A DNA stretch of 64,000 nucleotides from Phycisphaerae bacterium (GCA_030429705.1 JAUIES010000003.1:1-64000), one strand, 5' to 3'; numbered from the stretch's first letter, positions 49,061 through 61,179 are shown. The notes: a model not told the origin generated them from the sequence alone. Numbers and translations: made by a program.

Positions 49061-50479
49061 TTACGGGCATCCGGCGTTGAATAGTTCGAGATACCGGAGG
49101 ACATCAAAGAAGTCGAGGACGGTGTCGCCGTTGAGGTCTGCAATGCAGTCTGGTGCTGCCTCGGGCTGATATTCGTGCGCTCCCATGTCGATGTTGAGTG
49201 CCCATGCCGGCACGCCGATGTTGGGTGCATCGGTGTCGTCTACATTGCGATCTGCACCGTCGAAATCGTGGATGAGCGTGAGCACGCGGACCGATCCGAG
49301 TTCGCCCATCGAATCGCCTGCGTCGATGGCTGCAGATCCTGAAGAAAGGCGCAGATCACCCATCGCTGCATCGACGAACATCGGGTCGCCGGTCAAGTTG
49401 CCAAATGCGTCGGGAGCCGTGTTTGCAACATCGGGAATCAGTGAACGCCGGGCGGACAGGTCTCCAGGGCCGGATTTGGAACCAGCCGATTCATTGACCA
49501 CAATACAGTTGAGCAGGTTGGTATCCGCATCGGCGCGGTGTGAATCGAAGGTATCGTTGACACCGGCTGCATCGACAGCGTTGCCATAGAAGGTGCAGTT
49601 GGTGGCGTCGAAGATCTGTTCGTTATCGACGGCACCACCATTGTTCGCTGCCGAGTTATTGAGAAAGACAGAGTTGACGGCGCGAAACACATCCTGATCG
49701 GTCACCCAGATTGCTCCACCTTCGAGGTCTGCCCGATTGGAATCGAACAGGCAGTTGTCCACACGGAGGTCTCCGACAGCAGCGGTGCCATACACCGCGA
49801 TCGCGCCGCCGCGACCGGTGGCGTGGTTGTTGAGAAAAGTACAGCCGACCATTGATGTGCGAATACCTGCTTTGTGATACACGAATCCTGCTCCATGGAG
49901 TGCGTTGTTATCCTCAAAGAGGCAGTCAATGAACATCGTGTCTGAAGCCTCGTTGCCATACGACACGCCGCCTCCAGCAAGATTGGCAGCGGTGTTGTTT
50001 CGGAAGGTGACATTCGTGAAAGTGCCTTCGCCCGAGACATAGAACCCGCCGCCAAAGTCGGTCGCGGTATTGCCCTCAATCACACAGTCTTCGGCGATCA
50101 CACTACAGGTCTGACTGACGGCGATGCCGGCTCCGACATTGTCACGACCACCGGTGAAGATGAGCCCACGCAAGACAACATCTGATCCTGATCCTGAGAT
50201 GAGATTCAAGCAACGGGCAAGGTTCTGGCCAAAGATTGTGACATCGCCGCCCCCGGCATTGCGGAGCGTGAGGTCCTTTCCGTTGATCGTGAGATTTTCG
50301 GGGTAAATGCCCGGTGCAATAACGATTTCGTCGCCACTGGCCGATCCGGCAATTGCAGCCGTGATCGTGAGATAGTCGTAGTCAGTCAGATTGGGTCCGA
50401 CGGTGAGGACATCGGCTGCTGCGGTGCCCGCAAGTGCGGTCAAAAGTGATGCGACGATGGTGTGGTTACGGTTTTTCAT
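49061..50479 (-). CDS. Secreted beta-helix protein with C-terminal dockerin half
   Basis: 472 residues from the ATG at 50479, with signal MKNRNHTIVASLLTALAGTA. Repeated short strands (INGKDLTLRNAGGGDVTIFG, NNTAANLAGGGVSYGNEASD, NNHATGRGGAIAVYGTAAVG) form a right-handed parallel beta-helix of the pectin-lyase or autotransporter type. A single dockerin-type repeat, DLNGDTVLDFFDVLRYLELF, and NAGCP end the protein. The catalytic set of polysaccharide lyases is not clear, so a binding or structural role is possible. Confidence 0.83.
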   Translation of the reverse strand: MKNRNHTIVASLLTALAGTAAADVLTVGPNLTDYDYLTITAAIAGSASGDEIVIAPGIYPENLTINGKDLTLRNAGGGDVTIFGQNLARCLNLISGSGSDVVLRGLIFTGGRDNVGAGIAVSQTCSVIAEDCVIEGNTATDFGGGFYVSGEGTFTNVTFRNNTAANLAGGGVSYGNEASDTMFIDCLFEDNNALHGAGFVYHKAGIRTSMVGCTFLNNHATGRGGAIAVYGTAAVGDLRVDNCLFDSNRADLEGGAIWVTDQDVFRAVNSVFLNNSAANNGGAVDNEQIFDATNCTFYGNAVDAAGVNDTFDSHRADADTNLLNCIVVNESAGSKSGPGDLSARRSLIPDVANTAPDAFGNLTGDPMFVDAAMGDLRLSSGSAAIDAGDSMGELGSVRVLTLIHDFDGADRNVDDTDAPNIGVPAWALNIDMGAHEYQPEAAPDCIADLNGDTVLDFFDVLRYLELFNAGCP

Positions 50480-50681
50480 GGTGTTGCCTTTCATCTGACA
50501 CACCGAAATGGTGTGTGCTTTGGTGTTTCGTTCGCGCCGCCGATCGACAGTTCGGTCTGGCTTCACAGACACACGCGTCGATGGCGTGTGGTGCGCCCGA
50601 TGGAAAGTCGCAGAATTCCAAAAAACCGCGATGAGAGGCTGTCAGGCGTGCCAACACTCGTGGTACACTGGCGATTGGACC

Positions 50682-51278
50682 ATGCAGACCGAACTTCAAC
50701 AGACCGCGACCAGGCTCCTCACGCGACTTGCACAGGGTCATCGTGATGACATCGATGCCTTGTCTGATCTGATGTACGACGAGTTACACGGCATCGCGCG
50801 ATCGCTGATGGCATCTGAACGAGCGGGGCATACGCTGCAGGCGACGGCGCTCGTGAATGAGGCTTACCTCAGGCTGATCGGATCTGAAGACCTGGCGGTG
50901 TCACATCACGATCATTTCGTTGCACTCGCGTCAACCGTGATGCGGCGCATACTCATTGATCACGCCCGGAGTGTTGGTCGATACAAGCGTGGCGGCGGCC
51001 GCGAACGCGTTTCGCTGACCGTCGCTGATCCTCATGCTCCGATCCCGCTCGATCCTGATGACTTGCTCGCGATCGATGAAGCCCTCACCGATCTCGCATC
51101 ACTAGACGCGCGCAAAGCCCGTGTTGTCGAACTCCGGTTTTTTGGGGGGCTCGATGAAGAGGTCGTTGCTCGCGTGCTCGGCATCGCCCGTTCGACAGCG
51201 TCGAGTGACTGGCGCTTTGCCCGCGCGTGGTTGCTCAACCGGATGAACGGCAACGCGAACAGGGGGCAATCACAATGA
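50682..51278 (+). CDS. ECF sigma factor, Ser/Thr-kinase-linked type
   Basis: 198 residues from the ATG at 50682. It is the acidobacterial/planctomycete ECF type with region 2 as LMYDELHGIARSLMASERAG and HHDHFVALASTVMRRILIDH, and region 4 as LDARKARVVELRFFGGLDEE followed by ARVLGIARSTASSDWRFAR. Members of this type lack an anti-sigma gene and are paired with a Ser/Thr kinase, which is the next gene 30 bases on. The kinase may phosphorylate and activate it. Targets may include the divergent surface-protein genes. Confidence 0.92.
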   Translation: MQTELQQTATRLLTRLAQGHRDDIDALSDLMYDELHGIARSLMASERAGHTLQATALVNEAYLRLIGSEDLAVSHHDHFVALASTVMRRILIDHARSVGRYKRGGGRERVSLTVADPHAPIPLDPDDLLAIDEALTDLASLDARKARVVELRFFGGLDEEVVARVLGIARSTASSDWRFARAWLLNRMNGNANRGQSQ

Positions 51279-51308
51279 CCTCTTTGCTCATCAGAAGGGG
51301 GGCCATGC

Positions 51309-53528
<2,220 letters not shown>

Positions 53529-53543
53529 CACAATAAGAGCGGC

Positions 53544-54962
53544 TTAGTCGTCAACCACAGGGGGGGTGTAGGCTGGGTTTGACCCGGTCGGCATCGCGGC
53601 CTTGGTTTGCACACGCCAGGCAATCAGCGCTGTGTGGAGTTCGTCGCACAGTTTCGGCATGCTGGTTGAAAGATCAGTTGTTTCGCCGGGGTCGTCGATG
53701 AGGTTATAGAGTTCCACGCGACCGTCTTCGAAGAACTCCTGCAGTTTGTAGTCGCCGCGACGAATGACGCTGCAGGGCGTGGTCCGCCACAGTCCTTTCA
53801 CCGCACCGGCGGCCTCGAGGTATGCCGGAAAATGCCAGAACAGCGCCCGCTCTGATGTCAGATCTAGACCTCGAAGCGCGGGCACAAGACTCATGCCATC
53901 GAGTTGCGCATCTGGGTTTTCTTTCAGATTGGATACTTCGAGCAGCGTCGGGTAGAGATCGATACCGGAGACGGGTTGATCTGAGCGCGAGCCACCGTTG
54001 ATCTCACTCGGCCAACGAACGACAAGCGGGACGCGAATACCCCCCTCGTAGAACATGCCCTTGGACCCGCGCAGGGGTGCGTTGCTGGTCACTCGACCAA
54101 ACCCGCCGTTGTCACTGGTGAAGATGACGATCGTGTTGTCGCGCAGTTCGGCGGCATCAAGTGCGTTCAAAATGACACCCACCGCATCGTCCATCGCCGC
54201 GATCAGTGCTGCATATCGAGCGTTGTCATGGATGGTCCCGGGCGGCTTGGCGGCGAATCTGCCGGCATGATCGGCGGGAGGCTGAATGGGTGTGTGCACC
54301 GCGTAAAACGGCATGTACAGAAAGAACGGCTCATCTGTATGTGCTGCTATAAACCGAGCACCTTCGCGCCCCATGCGTTCGGTCAGGTGCTCGCCGTCTG
54401 GCCCGTCTTCGATCTGCTCGTTTTTGTACGGACTGAAAAATGACTTTGGATGCCCGGCTTGACCGCCTCCGAAGTTGACATCGAACCCTTGTTCGATTGG
54501 TCCGGTTTCGCCCTCGCCAAGATGCCACTTGCCAAAGTGTCCTGTTGCGTAGCCGCCATCTTGCAGGCGTTCCGCGATGGTCACAAAGTCTGGCGCGAGT
54601 TGTGCTGTGTTTTCCGGGACCAACAGTTTCCGATTTGCAGCCTTGCCACGATTCGGTGTGCCGACCGTGTACACGCCGGTATGCGGTGCATACCGCCCGC
54701 TCATCAAGGCGGCCCGGCTTGGTGCGCAGTTGGCCGATGCGGCATAGGCATGGGTGAACAGCATGCCTTCAGCAGCAAGTGCGTCAATGTGCGGCGTTTC
54801 ATAGAAATCGCTGCCCATGCACGACAGGTCAGACCAGCCGAGATCGTCAGCAATCAGGAGGACGATGTTTGGTGGTCTTGATGCTTGATCCGCAGCCTCT
54901 GCCGCTGCATACGCAGCAATCAACAGGACGAAGAGACAACAAGTCAGTGTCGGCTTCATCAT
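53544..54962 (-). CDS. Secreted sulfatase with CxPSR motif
   Basis: 472 residues with signal peptide (MMKPTLTCCLFVLLIAAYAA). Start at 54962 overlaps the stop of the upstream sulfatase. Sulfatase signatures: PNIVLLIADDLGWSDLSCMG, ETPHIDALAAEGMLFTHAYA and NCAPSRAALMSGRYAPHTGV, which contains the formylglycine Cys of C-x-P-S-R. GKWHLGEGETGPIEQGFDV and IFTSDNGGFGRVTSNAPLRG complete the metal site. Releases sulfate from sulfated polysaccharides outside the cytoplasm. The sulfatase maturase is not in the window. Confidence 0.93.
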   Translation of the reverse strand: MMKPTLTCCLFVLLIAAYAAAEAADQASRPPNIVLLIADDLGWSDLSCMGSDFYETPHIDALAAEGMLFTHAYAASANCAPSRAALMSGRYAPHTGVYTVGTPNRGKAANRKLLVPENTAQLAPDFVTIAERLQDGGYATGHFGKWHLGEGETGPIEQGFDVNFGGGQAGHPKSFFSPYKNEQIEDGPDGEHLTERMGREGARFIAAHTDEPFFLYMPFYAVHTPIQPPADHAGRFAAKPPGTIHDNARYAALIAAMDDAVGVILNALDAAELRDNTIVIFTSDNGGFGRVTSNAPLRGSKGMFYEGGIRVPLVVRWPSEINGGSRSDQPVSGIDLYPTLLEVSNLKENPDAQLDGMSLVPALRGLDLTSERALFWHFPAYLEAAGAVKGLWRTTPCSVIRRGDYKLQEFFEDGRVELYNLIDDPGETTDLSTSMPKLCDELHTALIAWRVQTKAAMPTGSNPAYTPPVVDD

Positions 54963-57043
54963 GGCTTCGATGCCTCATGCCAGATAGAAAGGTCACGGGC
55001 AGAAATGGTGCCCCAGTAGACCCGAAGGTCATCGATCGGCGTAGGCATGTGTCTCAGGTCTGCATACGGGCCAACAGCAGAGCCCGAGTCAATACCAATG
55101 TCAAAACCCTCGCCCGGCTTGTTTGTAATGAATCTGCCTGCAGCCGAGTTGATGCGTGAGCCATCAACCCAGATCTCCAACTCGCTCGCACGGTTGATGA
55201 CGCCGACGACATGGTGAGACTCTCCAGCATTGAGTTCACGACCTCGCACGGTGAACATTTCGCCGCTTTCACGAACCGTAAAGCAGGGTACCTGATCTTC
55301 AAAGTACAACGCGTAACCGAATGAGCCGCCGCCGTGAGCCGCAACGACACCATCACGATCCGGAACGACCACGCGGGCGCCCACGGTCAGTGGTTTGTTT
55401 GACGGATCGAGATCGCTGTTGCCGCCCTGTGTATATGCGAGCGCGGTGGGCGTGGCTGCGGCCTTGGCGGCGAGATTGCGCTGTGCTCGTTCGGATGCCG
55501 AGAGGTCCGGCTCGGTGTCGCCGTACGCTTCCTGCAGTTCTTTCAGCCGAGCCATGAGCTCTTCGCGAACCGGCTCGTAACCCGGCGCGTCATAGACACT
55601 CACCATCTCATCAGGATCGACAGCCAGGTCAAAAAGTTCCCACCCGTCATACATTGGATACCGAATCAGTTTATAGCGTTCGGTGCGCACGCCATAGTGA
55701 GCGGGCACGCGATGCGGCGCGGGGTATTCGTAATAGTGATAGTAAATCGCATCTCTGAAAGACGCATCATCAACATCACCCTTCAAGATTGGGACAATGC
55801 TCTGACCCTGCATGGTGGCGGGCTGTATTGCTCCGGCGATGTCGAGAAAAGTCTGCGCGAAATCGAGGTTTTGAACGAGCGCCTCTGATCGGCTGCCCGG
55901 CTCGGTGACAGTCGGCCAACGCACGATCAACGGCGACCGAAGCGAGTGTTCATACATCCATCGCTTGTCATACCAACCATGGTCACCCAGGAAAAATCCT
56001 TGATCAGAGGTGTAGATGACGATGGTGTTATCCGCTTGACCGGTTTCATCGAGAAAGTCGAGGACACGCCCCAGATTGTCATCAACCGACGCAATGACGC
56101 GCAAATAGTCTTTGATGTAGCGTTGGTACTTGAACCGTGTGAGTTCGTCACCGGTCAACTCGCCAGCGTTCCATCGTGCCAGAAACTCGTCGTTGCGGCC
56201 TTTGTAACCGGCTTCAAATGCTTCGCGTTGTTCAGGTGACAGGTTGAGCAGGCTGCGCGTTTCCCAGGATGTCTGGTGTTCTTCGAACTGGATCGGCAGT
56301 TTCAGGTCGTACATGCCAAACATGTGGTGGGCGATCGTCATCTCGGTCTCGCCGGCGCCGGGCAAGCGATTGTCGTAGTCATCAAAGAGCGTGGTCGGCT
56401 CCTTGATCTCTTCGCCCTCGTACAAATCGAAATGCGCTGGGCTCGGCATCCAGTTGCGGTGGGGGGCTTTGTGCTGGTACATCAGCATGAACGGCCGATT
56501 GGTGTCTCGGTTTTCGAGCCACGCCAGCGCCCGATCGGTGATGACATCTGTGGTGTAGCCTTCATGGAGCACATTACCAGCCGGTGTTCGCAAAACGGGG
56601 TTGTAGTAAGGCCCTTGCCCTTGCAAGACTTCAAAGTGGTCGAATCCGGTCGGCTCACTCTTGAGATGCCACTTGCCGACGATGGCGGTTTCGTAACCGG
56701 CCTGGTTCATGAGCGGGACGAATGTCTGTTGGGTGCCGTCAAATGTTTCGCCGTTCGTCATCACGCCGTTCAAATGGCTGAAGCGCCCTGTCAGGACAAC
56801 AGCGCGTGCTGGAGCACAGATCGAGTTCGTCACAAAACTGTTCTCAAACAACATCCCCTCGCTCGCCAATCGATCGATGTTGGGGGTGGTGTTGATCTGA
56901 GACCCATAAGCGCTGATCGCGTGGGCAGCATGATCGTCACAGTACACGAACAGGATATTTGGTCGATCAGGCAACGATTCCGGCGTCGTATCGGCACCGG
57001 CACCAGTTGCCACCGTCATCATAACACAAGCAAGCGTTTTCAT
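54959..57043 (-). CDS. Secreted sulfatase with CAPAR motif and C-terminal concanavalin-like domain
   Basis: 694 residues from the ATG at 57043 with a signal (MKTLACVMMTVATGAGADTT). The sulfatase domain has PNILFVYCDDHAAHAISAYG, NTTPNIDRLASEGMLFENSF and SICAPARAVVLTGRFSHLNG; the formylglycine site is C-A-P-A-R, the variant found in iduronate- and heparan-type sulfatases. KWHLKSEPTGFDHF and IYTSDQGFFLGDHGWYDKRW follow. The last 170 residues resemble a LamG/concanavalin carbohydrate-binding sandwich. The stop overlaps the next sulfatase start, so the two act as a pair on the same sulfated glycan. Confidence 0.92.
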   Translation of the reverse strand: MKTLACVMMTVATGAGADTTPESLPDRPNILFVYCDDHAAHAISAYGSQINTTPNIDRLASEGMLFENSFVTNSICAPARAVVLTGRFSHLNGVMTNGETFDGTQQTFVPLMNQAGYETAIVGKWHLKSEPTGFDHFEVLQGQGPYYNPVLRTPAGNVLHEGYTTDVITDRALAWLENRDTNRPFMLMYQHKAPHRNWMPSPAHFDLYEGEEIKEPTTLFDDYDNRLPGAGETEMTIAHHMFGMYDLKLPIQFEEHQTSWETRSLLNLSPEQREAFEAGYKGRNDEFLARWNAGELTGDELTRFKYQRYIKDYLRVIASVDDNLGRVLDFLDETGQADNTIVIYTSDQGFFLGDHGWYDKRWMYEHSLRSPLIVRWPTVTEPGSRSEALVQNLDFAQTFLDIAGAIQPATMQGQSIVPILKGDVDDASFRDAIYYHYYEYPAPHRVPAHYGVRTERYKLIRYPMYDGWELFDLAVDPDEMVSVYDAPGYEPVREELMARLKELQEAYGDTEPDLSASERAQRNLAAKAAATPTALAYTQGGNSDLDPSNKPLTVGARVVVPDRDGVVAAHGGGSFGYALYFEDQVPCFTVRESGEMFTVRGRELNAGESHHVVGVINRASELEIWVDGSRINSAAGRFITNKPGEGFDIGIDSGSAVGPYADLRHMPTPIDDLRVYWGTISARDLSIWHEASKP

Positions 57044-57094
57044 GCCCCACAGCGTACCGCAATTGTGACGCAATTGTCGCAGACAGTTGGCGGC

Positions 57095-57322
57095 TCACGG
57101 CACGAGTTGGCCAATCCCCTCGTCTTCGTACCAGTAGTCCGAAGGATCAGGAGGTGTCGGCTCGGGCACGGCACGATGGCGCGGTGACACGCGTTCGCGT
57201 TCGTGTGAAGGCGGATTGATGGAGATCGCCAGCGCAGCCGTCGTCGCTGTACCAACAAGGGTCACGACACCGACCGCGACGAGCGGGCACTGTTGAACAA
57301 ACTTGCGAACAGGTCGAAGCAT
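57095..57322 (-). CDS. Small membrane-anchored protein
   Basis: 75 residues from the ATG at 57322 (MLRPVRKFVQQCPLVAVGVV), with one membrane helix (about 12-32) and a short Pro/Glu-rich tail, PEPTPPDPSDYWYEDEG, outside. The 13-residue longer reading in the same frame is an alternative. No family is recognised. Located just upstream of the sulfatase pair on the same strand and could be an accessory. Confidence 0.5.
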   Translation of the reverse strand: MLRPVRKFVQQCPLVAVGVVTLVGTATTAALAISINPPSHERERVSPRHRAVPEPTPPDPSDYWYEDEGIGQLVP

Positions 57323-57478
57323 TGACACTCTCCAAGACCGACGCTGTGGAAACATCGTCATGAAGAACCGGTCAATGTGTTTCCGCCGGCGTTGAGAGTG
57401 TGTGGCCCGCTACGCGAGAGCGCAAAAACCGCGCAGTCTCACAGTAGATCAGATTATCGGAACGCCCGGGCAAGTCGC

Positions 57479-58903
57479 TTAGGGACAACCACCCGCGAAG
57501 GCTTGCAGAAACGCCTGGACATCGAAGAAGTCAAACACATCGTCATCGACAAGGTCAGCTGCCTGATCCATCGCGGCGAAGGCCTGCAGAAATGCCTGGA
57601 CATCGAAGAAATCCAAATCGCCCTCGCCGGTAAAGTCAGGCACACACACTGGTGCACAACCCAGGTCGAAGATGTACGCCGACCCTGATTGTGGCGCAAA
57701 GTCGTCATCACCGATCGCACCGATGATCGCGCGGTTGCCATCGGCGCAGACTGACCAGCCGAAGTTGTCTCCAATGGCTCGATCGTTTGCGTAGAAGGGT
57801 CCGGTTTGCACCCACGATGAACCATCGAATCTGAAAACGAACGCCGATCCTGTTTGTGGCCCAAAGTCATCGTCGTTATGTGCGCCGGCAACCAATGTGT
57901 TGGCATCTGCCAGCGATACGCGATTTGCAAAGGCATCATCCGAGAAAACGCCAGAGGGCGTAATCATGGTGTCGTACCCCCACAGCCCTCCGCTCGACGG
58001 ACGATAGACAAACGCAGCACCTCCACCGGATGCACCTGTCACGCTTCGTTCGGGGTCACCTACAACGATGACGCCGTCTTTGATGTCGATACTCTCTCCA
58101 AACGAGACCCAGGTTTGCGGGTTCGGTGGTGTCAGTCGTTGGACCAGCTGCCAGCCTTCATTAAAAACCCAGACATAGGCAGCGCCGCCGTTGTTGCCAG
58201 ATCCCCCCTCTTCATCGTTGGCACCCGCGACCAGTACGCCGTTGTCGATGGCAACCGACCGTCCGACATGGGCTCTGAATGATGCTGTCGGAACCTGCAG
58301 GAATGCGGTTTCAGGAAACACGCCACCCGACTCGGTAAAGACAAAGACGGAACCTGCCTCACTGTCGTTGCCGCGCCGGTCGCTGTATGCACCAACGACG
58401 ACCGTGTCGCCTTGCACATCAACCGCAGAACCGAACTGATCACCCGGCGTGACGCCCACAGATCGCACGGTATCGACCAGGACCCAGCCGGCGCCGAGGT
58501 CACGATAGATGTATACCTGCCCTGCCTGATTTACCCCATCGAGCGCTTTGTAGGGAGCGCCAACCACGATGGTTGTGCCATCGGTGGCCACCGCGGCTCC
58601 GAAATAATCGCCATTCACTGCATCAGGTGCGATCAGTTCGGCGACCTGTGACCAGGTGCTGCCGTTGAATGCGTAGACGAACGCCTTGCCCGAATCGAAA
58701 TTGGGATCTGTATCGCGCTTCCATTGGCCGACCACAGCGAGATCGCCAGCGATGCTTGTGGCAATGCCATAGTTGGCAAAAGAGTCGCCGCCGTCCGGGA
58801 GCAACTTTTGCAATTGCGATGGTGTGCAAGGTTGTGCGATCGCAGTCGTCGCCAAAGCACCGCTCATTGCCACGCCGAGACCAAACATGCGAATCCACTG
58901 CAT
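57479..58903 (-). CDS. Secreted FG-GAP (integrin-like) beta-propeller protein with GC dockerin
   Basis: 474 residues with a signal (MQWIRMFGLGVAMSGALATT). About seven FG-GAP-type blades are visible, each with a pattern like GDLAVVGQWKRDTDPNFDSG, GTTIVVGAPYKALDGVNQAG, DNGVLVAGANDEEGGSGNNG and GNRAIIGAIGDDDFAPQSGS. The tail holds two dockerin-type repeats, DFTGEGDLDFFDVQAFLQAF and DDDVFDFFDVQAFLQAFAGG, ending GCP. Beta-propellers of this type usually bind ligands. Its tail DNA is nearly the same as the tail at 59070. Confidence 0.88.
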   Translation of the reverse strand: MQWIRMFGLGVAMSGALATTAIAQPCTPSQLQKLLPDGGDSFANYGIATSIAGDLAVVGQWKRDTDPNFDSGKAFVYAFNGSTWSQVAELIAPDAVNGDYFGAAVATDGTTIVVGAPYKALDGVNQAGQVYIYRDLGAGWVLVDTVRSVGVTPGDQFGSAVDVQGDTVVVGAYSDRRGNDSEAGSVFVFTESGGVFPETAFLQVPTASFRAHVGRSVAIDNGVLVAGANDEEGGSGNNGGAAYVWVFNEGWQLVQRLTPPNPQTWVSFGESIDIKDGVIVVGDPERSVTGASGGGAAFVYRPSSGGLWGYDTMITPSGVFSDDAFANRVSLADANTLVAGAHNDDDFGPQTGSAFVFRFDGSSWVQTGPFYANDRAIGDNFGWSVCADGNRAIIGAIGDDDFAPQSGSAYIFDLGCAPVCVPDFTGEGDLDFFDVQAFLQAFAAMDQAADLVDDDVFDFFDVQAFLQAFAGGCP

Positions 58904-59069
58904 CTTGCACCACCTTTGAGGCTACTGAATCAGTTCTTCTATACCACAATCGGGCGGGTCACTCAAGGAGAAACCTGCGAGCAAGAGCACGGGTACAGCA
59001 GCACAAGCCGCGACACGCGCCGGGCGGTCCATTGTGGACTCACAATGTCAGAATCGCGCCGTCCGGAAA

Positions 59070-59930
59070 CTATGGGCAGCCGGCTGCAAATGCCTGCAGA
59101 AACGCCTGCACATCAAAAAAGTTGAACACATCGTCATCGACAAAGTCGGCGGATTGATCCATTGCTGCGAACGCCTGCAAGAACGCCTGCACATCGAAGA
59201 AATCCAGATCGCCCTCGCCGGTGAAGTCTGGCGGACAATCGGCCGGCATCGAGTAGGTGACACGCAGGACCGGACGGTTGGATGGGTTCGGATCCTCGCG
59301 CGTGTTATAGCGTTTCGCTGACGGATTCTCTTCATCGGTGATGATCATCCACCCGTGATTGGCATTGTCATCATCAAGCCATGCCTGCACATCTGCAGCC
59401 AGTTGCGGCGTGGACCAAGTGTAAAACCCAGGCAGCCAGACATCGACCGCTGCACTGACCTGCCCGTCGTAATCTCCGCCTGAACTCGCCCAGAAAGTTG
59501 AAGCCCCCCCGGTATCGTAAATGGCGTGCACCCAGGTCACATCGCCATCAGCCGCAACGGTGCCACTGCCCTCTTCGCCGCCCGCGTCCGAGTTGCCTTC
59601 GCCCCATTCCTGCGAAACGCGATGCAACGCGACTGAACTTTCATCGGAAATCGAGCGCGACATCAGCAGCGTGAGTTCGGCGCTCTCAATCGTCGCGCCG
59701 GCAGGGATTGCACCGGCAACATCAAACTCGATCACACACCGACGAACAGAGAACCCGTTGGTCAGGCCCGAGAACATCCATTGCCCAGCACCATTGCTGA
59801 TTGTGCCCGTGGCGCTCTGATACAGCGTGTTATCCTTCGCTGCATCGAGATCAACGGTGGTCTGTCCGGCTGCAAAGCCAGTAACAATACATAGAACAAC
59901 TGCGAATGGCGTTTTCGTGGTCTTGAACAA
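59070..59930 (-). CDS. Secreted DNRLRE domain protein with GC dockerin
   Basis: 286 residues with a signal (MFKTTKTPFAVVLCIVTGFA). The middle (about 25-215) is a DNRLRE-type jelly-roll: DAAKDNTLYQSATGTISNGA, RRCVIEFDVAGAIPAGATIE, SAELTLLMSRSISDESSVAL and WDVTW-like strands up to VLRVTYSMPA. Such domains bind carbohydrate or build appendages. It ends with two dockerin-type repeats, DFTGEGDLDFFDVQAFLQAF and DDDVFNFFDVQAFLQAFAAG, and GCP. It is 166 bases upstream of the FG-GAP gene on the same strand. Confidence 0.88.
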   Translation of the reverse strand: MFKTTKTPFAVVLCIVTGFAAGQTTVDLDAAKDNTLYQSATGTISNGAGQWMFSGLTNGFSVRRCVIEFDVAGAIPAGATIESAELTLLMSRSISDESSVALHRVSQEWGEGNSDAGGEEGSGTVAADGDVTWVHAIYDTGGASTFWASSGGDYDGQVSAAVDVWLPGFYTWSTPQLAADVQAWLDDDNANHGWMIITDEENPSAKRYNTREDPNPSNRPVLRVTYSMPADCPPDFTGEGDLDFFDVQAFLQAFAAMDQSADFVDDDVFNFFDVQAFLQAFAAGCP

Positions 59931-60014
59931 GGCTATCTCCCTCTAGAATGTCCCCACAGAACAATAGACGATCGACGAGACAAACACAATCAAAAAACAC
60001 GCCAACCCCCGCCC

Positions 60015-61109
60015 ATGCTTGCAGTTCCACTCCAACTCGGACCAATACGCCTCGAATCAAACCTCATGCTGGCGCCCATCGCCGGCTGGTGTGATCTCGC
60101 GTGGCGCATGACTGTCAGACAACTCGGAGGCGTCGGGCTCGCGTGCACCGACCTCCTCAGTCCGCACGGGCTCCTGTGCGGCTCAGAAGCCTCGCTCGAT
60201 CTCGCGCGCACCAACGCCGTCGACAACCCCATCGGTATGCAGTTGTACGGAGCCGATCCAAATTTGCTCGCCGACGCTGCGCGGTGGTGCGTTGATCATG
60301 GTGCCACCGTCGTCGACATCAACATGGGTTGCCCCGTTGACAAGGTTTGCAAGAAGGACGGCGGCTCGAAACTCATGTGCATCCCGGACACCGCACAGCG
60401 TATCGTCGAGACCATTCGTGCTGTCTTACCCGATGCGGTACCACTCACCGCCAAAATGAGACTCGGTTGGACCGAAGCGGACGCTGAGCGCAACGCGGCA
60501 GGAGATCTGGCGTGTCGACTCATCGCAGCCGGCGCGTGCGGCATCACCGTGCACGGACGGACCGCTGAACAACGATTCAAGGGCACATGCCGCCGAGACG
60601 GAATCCGCCGAGTGGTCGAAGCAGTCGGCGAGCGATGGGGCGATTATGACGGCACACCCACGGGCGGGCCGCCCGTCATCGGCAATGGAGACATTCGCAC
60701 GCCCGAAGATGTTGTTTCCATGATCGATGAGACCGGGTGCGCCGGCGTGATGATCGGTCGCGGCGCATTTGGCATGCCCTGGATCTTCGCAGCCGCCTGG
60801 GCCTTGCAGCAACAACCAAGCCAACATCCCACGGTCGCAAGCGATGACGACTATCGCCCCCCCACAGAATCTGAGAAACTCGACATCATCCGAACCTATT
60901 TCAACCGCATGCGTGAGTTTCGCGATGATCGCTACGCCATGTCGCGCGTTCGGCAAAAAATCAACTGGTTCGGGAAAACCATCAACGGGTCGCACTGTCG
61001 CCCATTGAAAGACGCAGTGCGGGCAAGCACGACACCCGCTGAGGTGTACGCAGCGATTGATGCGTGGGAAGCGTCACTCGAGTCAAGCCCCGTTCTCAAC
61101 GAGTCGTGA
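60015..61109 (+). CDS. tRNA-dihydrouridine synthase (DusB-like)
   Basis: 364 residues. The FMN TIM-barrel of Dus enzymes is clear: LMLAPIAGWCDLAWRMTVRQ, PIGMQLYGADPNLLADAA, VDINMGCPVDKVCKKDGGSK (with the catalytic Cys in the KK-DGG area), LTAKMRLGWTEADAERN, ITVHGRTAEQRFKGTCRR and IGNGDIRTPEDVVSMIDETG. Reduces uridine in the D-loop of tRNA. The C-terminal helical domain ends MRDDR-like FRDDRYAMSRVRQKINWF. Genes around it are unrelated. Confidence 0.92.
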   Translation: MLAVPLQLGPIRLESNLMLAPIAGWCDLAWRMTVRQLGGVGLACTDLLSPHGLLCGSEASLDLARTNAVDNPIGMQLYGADPNLLADAARWCVDHGATVVDINMGCPVDKVCKKDGGSKLMCIPDTAQRIVETIRAVLPDAVPLTAKMRLGWTEADAERNAAGDLACRLIAAGACGITVHGRTAEQRFKGTCRRDGIRRVVEAVGERWGDYDGTPTGGPPVIGNGDIRTPEDVVSMIDETGCAGVMIGRGAFGMPWIFAAAWALQQQPSQHPTVASDDDYRPPTESEKLDIIRTYFNRMREFRDDRYAMSRVRQKINWFGKTINGSHCRPLKDAVRASTTPAEVYAAIDAWEASLESSPVLNES

Positions 61110-61179
61110 CAAGAAGCGAGCGGCTCAAGACGCGCCAACCCCGTGATGCACAGATAGTCGCTTGTGCGCTCGTCTGAAA

